From assembly GCA_016584495.1 (NCBI GenBank), contig WAID01000003.1, positions 744,001 to 808,000 of the forward strand: DNA of 64,000 bases, read 5' to 3'. Below, in pieces: positions 47,998 through 60,185 of the stretch. The DNA is from Celoporthe dispersa (taxonomy: Eukaryota > Ascomycota > Sordariomycetes > Diaporthales > Cryphonectriaceae). The notes under the pieces are model-generated. The model was given only the letters and a program-made list of their open reading frames with translations. It ran no database searches and was not told where the DNA came from. Both the position numbers and the translations under genes were made by a program. The first letter of the stretch is position 1, and every line of letters starts with the position of its first letter.

Positions 47998-50507
47998 ATG
48001 GCAGAGGCTTTGTTAGTCGAGATCATCGAGGCCTGTCCTCTCGAGGATTCTCTCAACGAGGCCCGCGAGGCCGCCGCGAACTGGTGCAAGTTCTCCAAGG
48101 TCCCTTGCACCCCGGACACGGTCTCTCAGATCCCGCGACACAGTATGTAGTAGTACACCCTTATCTTGAGACCTACATGGACCTCAGTGCTGACTGTGAT
48201 GTCCAGTCCTGAAGAATATTGTCGAGACGCTCCTGACCACGCTGGTGGACGTGCTCTACTTCTCTGGGCTGCCCGATACCAACATTGTGGCCGATTATCT
48301 CTTTGACGACATGGCCGAGGTCATCGCCCAGGCCCAGGTCACCCCCCGGAGGCATTCCCCGCCTACCGCTTCAGGAACATGGTGGATGCAGCCATCGCCT
48401 ACAGCATCAACAGCAGTGACATCTGGCGGCAGGTCTTTTCTGCCGTCGCAGGCGCGGGCTCCCCTCTCGAGCCCAACCTCGAAGCGTACCCGCGGCGCCG
48501 CAACGAGGGCGGCTTCGCCACGGTGCACACGGCCGAGACGCCCAAGGGAGAGGGCCATGGCTTCCTAGGCGAGCTCCCGCTCCTCTACGTTTCGCCGCCC
48601 GCCTTCTTCAAGACCTACTTCCGGGGCCTGCCTCACCTCCAGTCCACCGCCGAGGACTTCTTCAGGCAGTGTCAGGAGGACCCCACCGCCCCGCTCTATG
48701 TCAACGGCCGCTGGGTCGGCTGGGACGGCGTCGCGCATTCCCACGAGGACACGCTCAACTGGGTCGTCGGCCTCTCCAACAAGCTGGCGGCCTTCACCAA
48801 GGGCCACAAGCCCGCGGGGGTCCGCAAGCCTACCCCCGTACGCACGAGGTGGAGGGTCCAGCCGAGCTTCGACGTCATCCGCAAGGTCGAGGTCCACCAC
48901 AAGATCGAGGTCTCCCATATCAGCGATCCGACCGTGCACCAGAGAGACTGCTCGGCCTCTGTCCTTCCCCTGGTGCTCCCGCCCCGCGACCCAATGACCG
49001 CCTCCTCCTCGAGAAAGGGACCTGAGGCATGGTTCGTGCCGTCCTGCAACCATGCCAGGCGGCTGCTCGCCAACGACCACCGACGTCGCTTTGTCATGGG
49101 CTTTACCATGAGCGGGTCCCTGATGCGAGTCTGGTCGTTTGACCGGTCGGGCGGCGTGGCGACCGAGGTGATTGACATCCACAAGCACGGGCTCTGGTTC
49201 GTCTCGGCCCTCCTCGGCTTCCTCTGTTCCGACGAGAAGCAGCTCGGGCTCGACACGACCATCACGCGGACGGGCCCAGAGATGATCCACTTCCACCTCC
49301 AGCGCGAGAACAACCGCACGGAGCGCCTGAGCACCGACGAGCAGGTGTCGCACTCGACATTTATCGCCGGCCGCGGCACCAAGGTGTACAGGGCCGTTCA
49401 CCCGTACGATAAGGACCTGCCCCTCACCGTCAAGGACTCGTGGCAGCTCGCGGGCAGCCAGGAGGAGGGCCAGCTCCTCCGCAAGGCGACCGAGCGTGGC
49501 GTCGTCAACGTGGCCCGATATTACCACCACGAGACCGTCAAGATCGGCGGCGCGGATGATGATATCGAGAACAACGTGCGCAAGGGGCTCCACGACGCCT
49601 TTGTCCATGCGGACGACACGGCGTTCAGTGAGTCCCCCCTTCCGCCCCTGCTGCTACCCCGCCCTCGTTACACAGGGTGAGGAGGGAGGAGATGAAGAGA
49701 CGTCGCAGCACCGCCACTGCCGGCACCAGACCCGGCTCTAAGCGATCAGCAGCGGAGGCGTGCAAGAACCACACCATGCCGACGAAGCGATCCCGCCACA
49801 CGCCCCCCCTGAGACCTAACCGCGTGCACCGGCGGGTGGTGATGCGCGACTTTGGCGAGCCGCTCACGTGGGCGACGTCTCGGCGAGCCTGCTCCGCAAG
49901 CTGGAGCAGTGCATCGAGGGCCACGAGTCCCTGTACAAGAAGGGCCGCATCCTTCACAGGAACATCGCCGTCGACAACCTCCTGATCAACTCTGATCCCG
50001 AAAATCATTCCTGGCCCGCCTTCCTGTGTGACCTTGATGTCGCCCTCGACCTTGACAGGAAGGCGGCCCTGCAGGAGTGGGAGACCGACTCAATCGGGAC
50101 CCGGCCCTTCATGGCCATCGGGGTGCACCGCCGCGAGTACCATACCTTCATGCACGATCTCGAGTCCTTCTTCTGGGTGCTCTTCTGGCTGTGCACCCAC
50201 CTGGAGATGCGAGGCTCCATGCGGTACTCGTACAAGTTTGACGGCTGGAACAGCGGCTCCGACCGCGCTACCGTGATCAAGGAGAAGAAACACATCATCA
50301 CCGACGAGGGCTTCGAGGCCGTCTCCAAGCAGTACTTCACCTGGTATGCCTCGCCCATGAAGGACTGCCTCAACGAGCTGCGCCTCGCCCTCTTCCCCCG
50401 GCGGCAAGCAGTGGGAGACCCCAGACCTGAACATGTATACCCGCATGAGACAGATCCTTCGTCGGTACAGCGAGGACCCGGAGGTGTTGAAGGCCAAAGT
50501 TTGGTGA
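47998..50507 (+). CDS. FunK1-family protein kinase (probable pseudokinase)
   Basis: FunK1 is a fungal-expanded kinase-like family of largely unknown role. Exon 1 is 47998-48142 (MAEALLVEIIEACPLED), exon 2 48207-49627 and exon 3 from about 49750 to 50507, about 774 residues. The N-terminal region (DTLNWVVGLSNKLAAFT, FVMGFTMSGSLMRVWSFDRS) matches the usual FunK1 layout. The C-terminal kinase part has VHRRVVMRDFGEPL, a catalytic loop ILHRNIAVDNLLI, CDLDVALDL in place of DFG, and GTRPFMAIGV with HDLESFFWVLFWL. The HRD aspartate is replaced by Asn, which argues against normal catalysis. Three frame breaks occur: C run 48342-48347 (one missing), GGG 49870-49872 (one missing) and C run 50395-50399 (one extra). 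After the last, the frame ends EDPEVLKAKVW. The second intron's acceptor is uncertain (49749 or 49752). Confidence 0.85.
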
Positions 50508-51401
50508 GAGGGAGCCTTCTTTGTCCGCCTCACCACGCCATCATCACCGCTACAAGCTGTAGGTGCTTTCTTTTGTGTCTCCTCTTGTCTACTTTTCCTT
50601 TTTATCTTCTTTGCTTGTTAGACTTTCCCCACCCACGTCTTGGGTTCTCTCTTCCTTGTCCTTCACTTTCTCGCTGTCCCGACGACTTCTGATTCGAGGG
50701 TCCGAGAAGAGACCTGACAGCAGGACTCATCAGACCTCGTCAGTTTTTTCTTTTCCGTCAACGCCGTCATTGGCTTTCCTAGTGCTTCAGTTCGTCTTTC
50801 TTGCGTTTCTTTTCATGCTTCCAGGTCGTTTGTCGTTGGGTTCTGTGCTGCTCCGACCCACGTTGGTCAGTCTTTGCTGGGATTCAGGGTCATCGGGGCA
50901 ATATGGTGGTTCGTCTGGGGTCAACTTTTGCTTGGAAGAAACAGGGATAACCTGAATAATATGTTTCATTGTGTCGTTTCTTTTTATTTTTCAGGGGAAT
51001 ACTTGTCGGTCATCTGGATACTGGTTATCGTCGTCGTCGCCCGTGTCGTCGTCAGTCTTTACTGGGAATCGGGATTCTCTCTTTAATAATTCTGGGTTTC
51101 TTCTTGGTCAGTCTTGGAGGCATCGGGGCAATCTTGGTCATCGTCTTTTGGCATTCTCCTGTGAGGATACGGGGTTCGCACGGATGCATGGGCTGGCTGA
51201 TCTGGTCATCTTTATGTCAGTTCCCGTGGGGATTCTCAGGTTCGTCCGGACAATATGGTTATCACTGTCATTTCTTTGGTCTTGGGGTTTCATGGATTAT
51301 TTTTTATACCGATAGTTGGGCTGATCTGGACTCATATGGCCACCTCGCTCGAGCACGTTCGAGTTTGTGGGATGAAAAGGAGGCCGAGGAGTTGAAAAGT
51401 T
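50508..51401. other. Downstream region with degenerate internal repeats
   Basis: There is no supported gene, although a plus-strand frame at 50969-51484 is open and hydrophobic. Several motifs recur in diverged form. GTCAGTCTTT(G/A)CTGGGA occurs at about 50866 and 51051, and CATCGGGGCAAT occurs at about 50890 and 51120, with CCGGACAATATGG near 51247. The pattern suggests a decayed tandem duplication. Confidence 0.4.
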
Positions 51402-52632
51402 TTAGGCTGAAAATTCTATATTCCCTCTTACGGTATCTCGTAATTTCACCATATCGGCATCATCATGAACAGAGAGGTACTTGATCGAAAGAGCACATAG
51501 CCTTGTGCGGGTGTTGGGCCCGTCGTTCATCGAGTCGTGCGTACCTGAGCAGATCCTGCAATCCGAGGCTTCATTCCCGGCCCAGAGATGAGATTCCGGT
51601 CCCGGTGGAGAGAGGGCCTTCAGCATGTTCTGGGGCCATACGTGGGGTCGAGCTTGTCGCTCTTCACGAACCTCTTTGGCGCCGCCACGTAAACATCCTC
51701 GATCGCGAGCGCCCGCTGGTGAGCCCAGAGTCCTTGGCCGTAGCGCTGACCCTGACATTTCGCCATATCCTTGCGCGGATGCCAGACCCGGTATCTCCCC
51801 GGATACCGTGCAAGACGTGCTGTTCGGTGGGAGAAGAGGGGGAGGGGGGAGGGGCGGACGTACACCTACACCATGGTTGGGCTCCCGAGCACGCACAAAG
51901 ATCTCTGCGGTGGCATGCATCGAGTCGTGCTCATGGTTCCGACCCTCCCGTCTAGTGGAAACGAGGAGTACCAGCATCTTGGCCCTTCTAGAAGGCTGCC
52001 TCGTGTGGCTGCGTGTAACACCGGTCGAGAGATGCGCGGTGTTCCTTTCCTCAGGCTTCTGGTTGTCCGGAATGTTCTCGTCCCCGACCGCCACCACCTC
52101 CTCCGACATGGTGCGGGTATTGTCGCGCGTTAGACCGATGCAGCTGGAGTGACACTTGAGACACACTGCAGCACGGAGAGGAAGGTTTCCAGCAGGAGAG
52201 GCCCAGATGTTCTTGTACAGGTGTTCAGCCTTGAGGATACATAGCGTGCGGAGACCAGGCTGAACAGCGCCGCCGGAGATGGCGGACACCGGATTCCTGC
52301 TGCATGCAGACGACTGGGACCATTGTGAGCTTCACAGCAGGCTCATCTCGCCAAACCGGGTCGCAGCGACGCTATCTTACCTGCAACGACCCGTCCTAGA
52401 GGGGCCTGGGTCCGCCGTGGTGACGAAAAATTACGATGGCTTCAATTCCTAGCTGCGGAGAGCAGAATGGAGGGAGAAACCGCGCACATGAGGGGGTCTG
52501 TGTGAGACTTCCTGGGTTGTTGTATGTATCCTCGTAAATCAATCCCTTTGGCTCCGCAGTGATCGAATCGCCGTCGGTCCCGACCGTGCTCTGCACGCCA
52601 TTGTCGTCTCCGGACGTTTGACTTGGTGGCAT
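51402..52632 (-). other. Possible unrecognised minus-strand gene
   Basis: An ATG-started segment at 52632 reads MPPSQTSGDDNGVQSTVGTD and ends near 52396, with a GTAAGA donor-like site just beyond, at about 52385. Downstream, a minus-strand frame of 295 codons (52289-51402) includes LRAAVCLKCHSSCIGLTRD and MSEEVVAVGDENIPDNQ. An overlapping frame (51865-51620) carries LWAHQRALAIEDVYVAAPKR. These pieces look more protein-like than chance but sit in different frames. I recognise no domain. It could be a real accessory gene with indels, or a decayed one. Confidence 0.25.
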
Positions 52633-53485
52633 GCTACAACAGGATGGAGCGATAGCACCTCTAGCTGCAGAGCCGGCTTACCGCACAGCCCTCCTCCCTA
52701 CTTCATTTGCTCCTGGAGGGTATCATCAGCTCGGGAGGTTGGCCTGGCTCGGTACAAGACAGCAAGAAGATCTCGGGGATACCCATGAGTACACGCTACA
52801 ACAGCCGTACTTGACCCAAGAGAAAATAAAGATTCTGCCCCTATATTCTATTAACTAGACAAGACAATACAGGCGCGGTGGTAACACTTGTCACGCGTGG
52901 CTCCTCCTTGTCTCCCGTGAGCTCGTTTATCCTGGCCGCTGCTCGCTCTGGATGGTGTTGAGCAGAGACGCCCTCCCTCCCCCGCTGAAACTACCCAGCC
53001 TGTGCGGCGTCTCTGGTGCTGACAGCGCCGCACTGCCCGCGGGAGACCTGCATCAAGTATAAGGCCAAACGGACCCAAACACTGCGACATACGATGTCTT
53101 GGACGGGAGAAGAAGGAAAAAAGAAAACGAGGGGGTCTGGCCCTGAGATGCTGATGAGTGCTCTAAAAGGAACTAAGCAGCATAGCACAGCAGCATGTTG
53201 TTGGTTGAGGTTGGGGCAGGGGTCGGCTGGGAGACAACCACTCCCCACCTCTCTCCCCTCCTGATGCCTTTGGCAAGCACTGCAGAGACCAGCACCTGCC
53301 CTTACTGATCGTAGGGTGGTTTCTGGTGCAGTGGTCTGTGCAACTGCCAGCTGGTCGTTACCTCCTTCTACCACAGTAAATTACAGCCTGAGTTCTCCTC
53401 TGATAATCGTGACTGCATTCTGTAACCTGATCTGGCTAGACGACTGGATGACGTTGTCAAGGAACTAAAGCTACTGCCTCCCCAA
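52633..53485. other. Spacer, nothing recognised
   Basis: No ORF with protein-like composition is seen here, and no repeats or RNA signals can be supported. The stretch separates two tentative minus-strand genes. Confidence 0.45.
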
Positions 53486-54472
53486 TCACTTGTCCACCCT
53501 CTCCCTCGAGTTAAATCCTATACCCATCAGTTCATCCTCAGCCACCCAGCGGCACTTGCGACCACTATCGCTTCCCATCGCATACGTCCATCTCCATATC
53601 AGGTCGTCTATCACTGCATCAGGCGCAGCGGCACCCATGCTGTGCTGTGTGGTTGATGAATCCTCTGCCATGGTGGCCATGACTTTCTTGTGTGGGGGCT
53701 CCTCCTCTGTCTCCTCCTCGTTGTCCTCCTTACCTTCATCACAACCGTACTTGCGCTTCTCCCCACGATCTGCCTCTGGTGTTGGGGTATCCAGCGGCAC
53801 GTCCATCGATGCTACGATCACAGCCTCACCTGGGCTGGGCACCAGAACATCGAAGCAGGGATTCGGCGTGTGTTTGAAGTACCATCTTGGGAGGGAAGAT
53901 GGGAAGGCCGTGTGCTATAACACAAGGCCTAGTTCAGCAACCAGTTCCGGGCAATACCTAGGTATGGCTCATGGCCTCTCCTCTTCTTCTCTTCCTCCTC
54001 GTGCTAATACTCAAAGCAAGAGACTACTCACGCTGATCCTCATCTGGAGGGAGGCAGATGATCTTCCATTTCCTCCCGTCTAGAGACGGTATCCCGCCGG
54101 CACTCCTGACCGCTGTCGGCGTGAAGCCGGGGGTACTCGTCGGCGGCATCGCCATAATGGCGCTGCCGCCAGTCCTCCCACCTGCAAAGTTCTCCCAGCC
54201 TCTGAACGAGTTCGTCGGGTCTGAATTCGTCTTGTGGATAGATCGTGGGGCTGGGCGGCTGGTTCTCAAGGTCGTCCCAGAACAGGTGACTGGGTAGCGC
54301 GAAGCCCTGCATTCCCTTTTTCAAGGCTGCTGTTAGCGGACGATCAATGTTTATGGAGGAGAGGAGTCACGCGGTGACGATGTGAGGGCAGCAGGCTTAC
54401 CCGGTCCAGTCTGGCATGGTGCGAATAGGGGCGAGCGGGGTCTGTCATCGAGCCTGATGGGTAAGATGCCAT
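53486..54472 (-). CDS. Hypothetical protein, three exons with broken frames
   Basis: The family is not recognised. The likely start is ATG 54472 (MASYPSGSMTDPARPYSHH) with a GTAAG donor at about 54400. Exon 2 runs about 54335-54032, between a GCTAACAG branch/acceptor and a GTGAGT donor, and contains FALPSHLFWDDLENQPPSP, then in another frame GGIPSLDGRKWKIICLPPDE. Exon 3 starts after CCAAG at 53885 with WYFKHTPNPCFDVLVPSPGE, followed by an acidic/basic disordered stretch (KYGCDEGKEDNEEETEEEPP, HKK) and an ending DDLIWRWTYAMGSDSGRKC, RWVAEDELM, then a stop at 53486. The exons are convincing, but phase does not carry through at the exon junctions, and one shift occurs inside exon 2. It is either a gene with base errors like its neighbours or a decayed gene. 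The nuclear-localisation-like KKV and KRK patches are only suggestive. Confidence 0.45.
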
Positions 54473-57400
54473 TTTTATTTTTTATTTTTAGTCGTGCTTT
54501 GGTTCAGAGTCGTTCGTTGCTGATTTTTTTTGGGTTCTTTAAGCAGTGGTGCGGAGCAGGAAGAGTAGAACGGTGAGGCGAGAGCGTCAGGGAGAGGGTC
54601 TCGGTTACCTACCCCAGCGCTTTAAGTACTAAGCATGCCCGGCGGGGGAGGGGGAAACTGCAGTGACAACAAGACATGTACTGTCACTTGCTTTTTCCTT
54701 TGAAAATTTTCCCATCAACGAGGACGGAACCTACGGAAACCCAGCCTCTTTCTCCATATCGATACAACGGAGCCCTGGCCACTCGCCTCGCCCAGCATGC
54801 ATGCACGCGTGCATATATTCTCTGCCCCCAATGGACTGTTACTATGTACTGTGGCGCTGCATGTGCTTCTGCAAACAATCAGAACAGGAAGCAATGTGTC
54901 GGATAGACGTGGAAGACTGGAGAGTCGACCAAGGCAGGGAACAAAAAAAAAAAAAACAAAAAACTTGTACGCGATTGCCTCTACCCAGTTCCCCTCCGAT
55001 ATCACGATGCCATCCAGGAGTTTGACGTCGCCGACCATCCGTTATTTCTTCCTGCAGTCGACTCATTCTCCTCTCTCTCAAACAACAAGCGGAGACATGT
55101 TTCTCAGTCAACCTGTGTGGAGGTCTGATCGGAAGCCAGAGGCGTGCCACCTTGCTGCAGCCAGAGAAGGCCAGTTAGCTGGCCGGCGTTGGTGTTGGCG
55201 TCAAGACTTGGGCCAATACCTGGGCCAGATCGAATCACGGTCCAGACACGCCACGAAGCGGAAAAAGCTCACGACGCCATCTTCGTTTTTTTTCTTCTTT
55301 CTTTTTTCGGGCACAGACCGCCAACATGCAGATCGCTGCCTGCACCCGCTGACCATTTCACTCTCGCTGTAACATCAGCTGCGGCCGGTAGAAGCAATGC
55401 GTTTGGAGGTGTGGTTACACAGGCAGCATCGGCACGAGCCCAAGCCCAGCCACCTTCAGGTCTGAGCAAGGCCAGACCCGGACGCCTTCTGGATCGTCGC
55501 GTCACGAAGAGCAGAGAAGTGACACACATCTGCGGGTGAAGCTGATGCGCTGTAGGTGCGCTTCTGCCATGTCACTACGTGCGCGCGCAGAGAGATTGTG
55601 GCCTATTCCCTCATCCCACATACTGGATCCCCCCTCGCCCCCCTCTCTTCTTGCCGTCAAGCGTCGAGCACTTCCTGTTTTCAGACGTCCGCACGCAAGG
55701 GACACCCGAGGAGATGGTACGTAATGAGCTCGCTGCTTTACGTCTTGGATACCGTCCGAGAGGGGAAGGGGGTTGGACACAGGCATGCCTGCACTCGTCC
55801 CTGTCTTGATGCCCAACACCAGTAGTCGCTTCGGCACCGCTTTCTATTCTGTTTCCCTTCTTTCTTTTACCTTCTCCCTGAGCAACCCACACAGCCTACA
55901 TTCCTCTCTCACACGACCCTGCCGCCGTTACACTGGGAGGGAAGAGCACGGTTGTTTTAGCTATCAGCCACAATCTCACCCTAACAACGCAGCGCCATCA
56001 GAAGCATGTTGTTATGGCCGGATCATTCCCCCGCTCTCTTGTTTTCCTCTCCCCTTCTGCCTGCATTGGTAATCTCAATGTATATCTTGCGTGTGCAGGG
56101 GGGAGGCAAGCCCTCCGGTGGCTTGAGGATGGCAGACATTAATCAGTCTGCGACAATGCAAGGGCTGGCGCTTAATGAACGACTGGCTGTCATCCACCAC
56201 CGACAACCACCAGGGCGCCTGCTTGACGGCTTACTGTTTTTGATTGTTGTTGTTGTTGTTTTTTCCTTCTAAGCGAGGAGGTCTGATCCTTAGCTGCTTT
56301 TGCTTCAATCAAACGATCGACAGCAGCAAGACTGCAACCTCGCGAGGAATGCCTCACGTCATAGGCAGGGAAGGGAAGTAAGTAACATCGAAAGATGGTC
56401 CGGTGATGACCAGTTTGGACGGGATATGTGTCTGCTAGTTTATCGTTGCTTCTCTAGATCGGCAGCAGGAACGTCCGTCCCATGCTGCACAGCACTCGTC
56501 ATCTGCTCTGCCTGACCAGGGCGTAATTATGTTCCGAGGAACAACAGTAAGAAGAAGCAGAAGCAGAGCTAGGGATGCAGTACCTACGAGGGAGTTTCAC
56601 TACAGCTCAAGATACGAGGTTCATGGTATGCTCAGCGCTAGGATCAAGCAGAGGAGAGGGCACAAGACAGGTATCACGACCTGCATTCTTCTTCTAATAA
56701 TAATAACAACAACAAACACAACAATCCACGTTGACATACAGTATTCATCTTACACAGTGACACATGCTCCATATCTGCTGGACGCGAGAGGAATCTTTTT
56801 CCAAGAAGAGAGGAGGGGGGGGAGGGGGAAACAAACAATTGCTCGACGCGCTGTATAGTCTTACTGCTGCCACGGAATCTCTCTCTCTCTCTCTCTCCCT
56901 CCCTCTCCCTCTCTGCTGTCTTGCTTGATTCTCGTCATCCGTCCGTCATTCAGTCGCCCTTGTCTATGCGAGAGAGAATATGTTGTCTTGGAAGATGACA
57001 AAAGTACCGGAGTCTGCACGCGGAAAAAAGGTCATCTATTGGCATCTCTCCCCTCGCTCACGCATGCAGTTCAATTTAACAGCTACATCCCGCGAGTTTC
57101 GAAACTAAACAAGCGCAGCTTCGAGGGGATCCGCTCATTCACGGCCCGAAAACCATTTTTCTTCCCCGGGTCTCGCAAAGAAACCACAGACCAAGCCAGG
57201 CAGGCAGGCAGGCCAGCCAGCCCTCGATCGACGCCAGACACAGCGCCGTGCGACGATTTGTACGTACCCAGGCGAGTTGTCCCCCAGGTGGCATAGCTTC
57301 TCCCGCCGCCTAGGTGTTATGCTAAACCGTAGCTGCCAGCTAGGCCTGGATAAGTGAGACATGGTGCTGGTCTCCCTTGCCCTCATCCGGCACGAGCGGA

Positions 57401-58058
57401 CGCCCAAGGGATCCCGCGCCCAAGGTCCTTAGCTCTGCTCGAACCGCCTGCGCGTGTCTTTCCGCGGAGGGATGGGTGTGAGGGCATGGATAGATTTCTA
57501 GGAGACATGCAACTGAGATATATGTGTGTGTGTGTGTGTGGGTGTGTGCTGAAAAGAATGAGAGTGTCGTTGGGCGGGTGAAGGGGGGGGGGGGAAGAAG
57601 AAAAACACATGGGAGAGAAGGAGGAGAGAAGAGATCAGCTGGTGTTGTTGCGGGAGCACAAGAGCGAACAACGGACCACTAGATCCCGAGAAGGAAAAGA
57701 GGGAAAAAGGAAGAAGAATGAGATCAGCTCATCGGGGTTCAGTGGAATGAGACGGGACGGGCTATCACATGAACGAGCATACCATTGATGTTTTCACACG
57801 CTCTTGCTCCTGCGAAGCAAGGGATCCTTTTCCTCCAGCCAGCTATCCGTTGCCCAGAGCAGCGAGCAGTATACTGTCTGCCATAGACACCACCCATATT
57901 CTCATGGATATTTTAACCCGGTTCCCCCGCCCGAGATGAGGTCCTGAAGTCTCATCCTCTTTTTCTTTCTCACCATCATCATCATCTTGGTCCTCTTATC
58001 AAATCTTCTTCATCACCAGCTTCATTAGCTATATCACACTTATACTTCTTCAGCCATC
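54473..58058. other. Gene-poor 3.6-kb spacer
   Basis: No gene is supported. It contains CT repeats (56879-56898), a GT repeat (57520-57546), a G run (57586-57594), TAATAA/CAACAA runs (56694-56722), a GGCA repeat (57197-57213) and T runs. From about 57955 it is CT/CATCAT-rich and probably forms the leader of the next gene. Confidence 0.5.
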
Positions 58059-60185
58059 ATGTCGCTTGTGCTCAGTGAAGGTCGTCCGTGGCGGTGGGAG
58101 ACCCGCTGCATCCTCCGCCGGTGCAAGCTCTGCAGGTTCGAGATCGTTGAGGGGGAGGAAGTCGTCGCAGGCAGGTTTCATCAGACAACCCAAATCCATA
58201 ATCATCGTCATCATCGTCGTCGTCATCCAACAACCTTTCCCCCTTTTCTCCGTTCCACACACACACACACAGACAGCCAGACAGACTGCTAACGCTGCCA
58301 CGACAGCTCGGAGTGATGGCCGTTTCTCTGGTGAGTTCCGGTGCAGCTACAGCTGCGAGCACATCGACCTGCCCAACGGGTTCATGTACACAATGTGCCG
58401 GGCCCAGTGTACACACCCGGACGGCGTGTCCCCTGCCTGCCACCTGAGCTGTCTCCGCCTGATCAGGGGCCAGGCCTACCCAGCCCTCAGGCTGGCGGGC
58501 CTGACCTGGGAGCCGTCTGTCGATGAGGACAGCCAGCGCTACGAGTGGCTCCTGCACAGCCTGATGGCCAGCTGGGACAGGATGGACCCGGACTCCCTGA
58601 GAAGGGCGGCGCCGGAGCTGAGCTCCCTTCCCCTGGACGTGCGGCGCCGGGTGGCCCAGTATCTGGTGCCCGAGTACGCGGTGGCCAGGCTCAACTCCCT
58701 GCAGAACCAGGTCGACTTCAACAGCTTCATGGCCTTTGCGGCCACTGGAGAGGTCTGGGCCGGCAGCATCCGCTTCGAGGGCATCAGGTACATCTCGTCC
58801 CTGTCCAACCAGCGGGTCACCATCGAGGACAGACTGGTCTACACCCCGGTGCAGGGCCAGCTGGTTGATACCGTGTATACCTGCCTGGACCACCTGGGCG
58901 TGGTGCAGGTTGTCTTTGGCCAGTCCCAGGAGCCGCTGGCGGCCCCGTCTCGCCCTGGCCTCTGGTGGAGGTCCCAGCAGATCCCCCCCACCGTACCCAG
59001 AATCGATGCCGTGACTGATGTGAGTCTTTCTGTCCTCCTGTCTTCCTCTCATCCTCAGTGTTGCTGGCCATGATCTGATGATGGTGACTGATACTCTGGA
59101 CAGGGCATCAAGACGCGGGCTGTCATCTGCCCAGAGCTCGTGTTCGACAGGAAGCATGAGCCCGACGTCCTCTGGCCCACGCCCCGCTCCCCAGCCAACC
59201 CGGCCCGGTTCGACAGGCTGCTGACGGGTTTCACCCGCCGCGCGGCCACTGGTCCGATCCGCATGGTCCCCGTCCAGCTCAACACGCTGCGGATCACCGC
59301 CGTCTCCATCTGCTGGAACCGCCGCATCCTGGCCATCCACGCCCACACGCTCGGCGAGGACCTGTCCTTCTACCCCATCACCATGGGCTGGCGGGAGCGC
59401 TGCATGTGGATCTACGTGCCCATCCACCGCGGCGAGGTCGTCACCAACATCTGGAAGCGCTTTGGCCAGTTCGACCGGCACACCGCCCTCGTGTTCCAGA
59501 CGAGCCAGGACCGCACCCTCGTGTTCGGGTCGCAGCTCAAGCAGCAACACTTTGACCGGGTGCAGTGGAAGGAGATCGACCGACCCGTTCGTTCGGGCGC
59601 CAGCATCTACTATAACGAGTGCGAGCACGGCATCAGCACGCTGGCCTTTGAGACGGACAAGCCGCGCGACAGCGGACAGCCGCCCACCCTGCCGACGCCC
59701 ATGTCGCCACACCCGGACGCCACGTCGCTACAGGAGTATTTTTACTCGCATGTGCGGCTGGACGACGTCGAGAGGTCACCGTGTGCCAGCGTTCCCCCAC
59801 AGACGCGCGGGTCAGCGGCCTTATCTTTAAGAACCCGGACGGGACCGAGGCGTCCGTAGGCGAGGTGCGCCTCGACTGCGTCAAGGGCGACCCCGAGAGG
59901 GTCTTACCTCAGGACCCCAGGATGTGGCTGGGCTTCGCGACCATACCGGGCAAGGGCGTCTGCGTGCATACCGTCGAGTTCATGGAGCCGCAGGGCAACA
60001 GGATCTTGAACCTGGACATGACGTGGTTCGAGGTCAGGTTCAACGGTCCACTGGAGTGGTGGTTTTCGATGGATCAGTGCCAGGTTCATCACGATGGCCG
60101 GTCGAGCCCCCCTGACGAGCAGGTTCTAAGTCTCTCTCCCTCTCCCCTTGCTCTTCTGCTGCTTCTGTTGCTGCTTCTGTTGTAA
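58059..60185 (+). CDS. Cys-rich F-box-like hypothetical protein
   Basis: No function is known to me. Exon 1 starts MSLVLSEGRPWRWETRC and carries C17, C22 and C25 (CKLCRF). Exon 2 continues with C-x3-C-E-H (CSYSCEHIDLPN), MCRAQCTHPD and ACHLSC, so the N-terminus has a possible zinc-binding Cys/His cluster. It is followed by an F-box-like helix (SSLPLDVRRRVAQYL) near residues 142-156. The remainder (GEVWAGSIRFEGIRYISSLS, HAHTLGEDLSFYPITMGW, NGPLEWWFSMDQC) looks like a beta-rich recognition domain. Intron 2 is 59020-59103 (GTGAGT...ACAG). Intron 1 is best read as a GC-AG intron, 58171-58306, with CTAAC 16 bases before the acceptor. A GT-AG alternative is 58175-58280. One base appears missing near 59773-59776. 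About 635 residues; the poly-Leu end may be artificial. Confidence 0.7.

Noticed and set aside
57420..57500. Minus-strand GGTTCGAGC B-box-like motif
   Set aside because: No A-box or cloverleaf could be built around it.
58072..59712. Minus-strand open frame of 546 codons
   Set aside because: It is antisense to the Cys-rich F-box-like gene. The plus strand has in-phase introns and a coherent protein.
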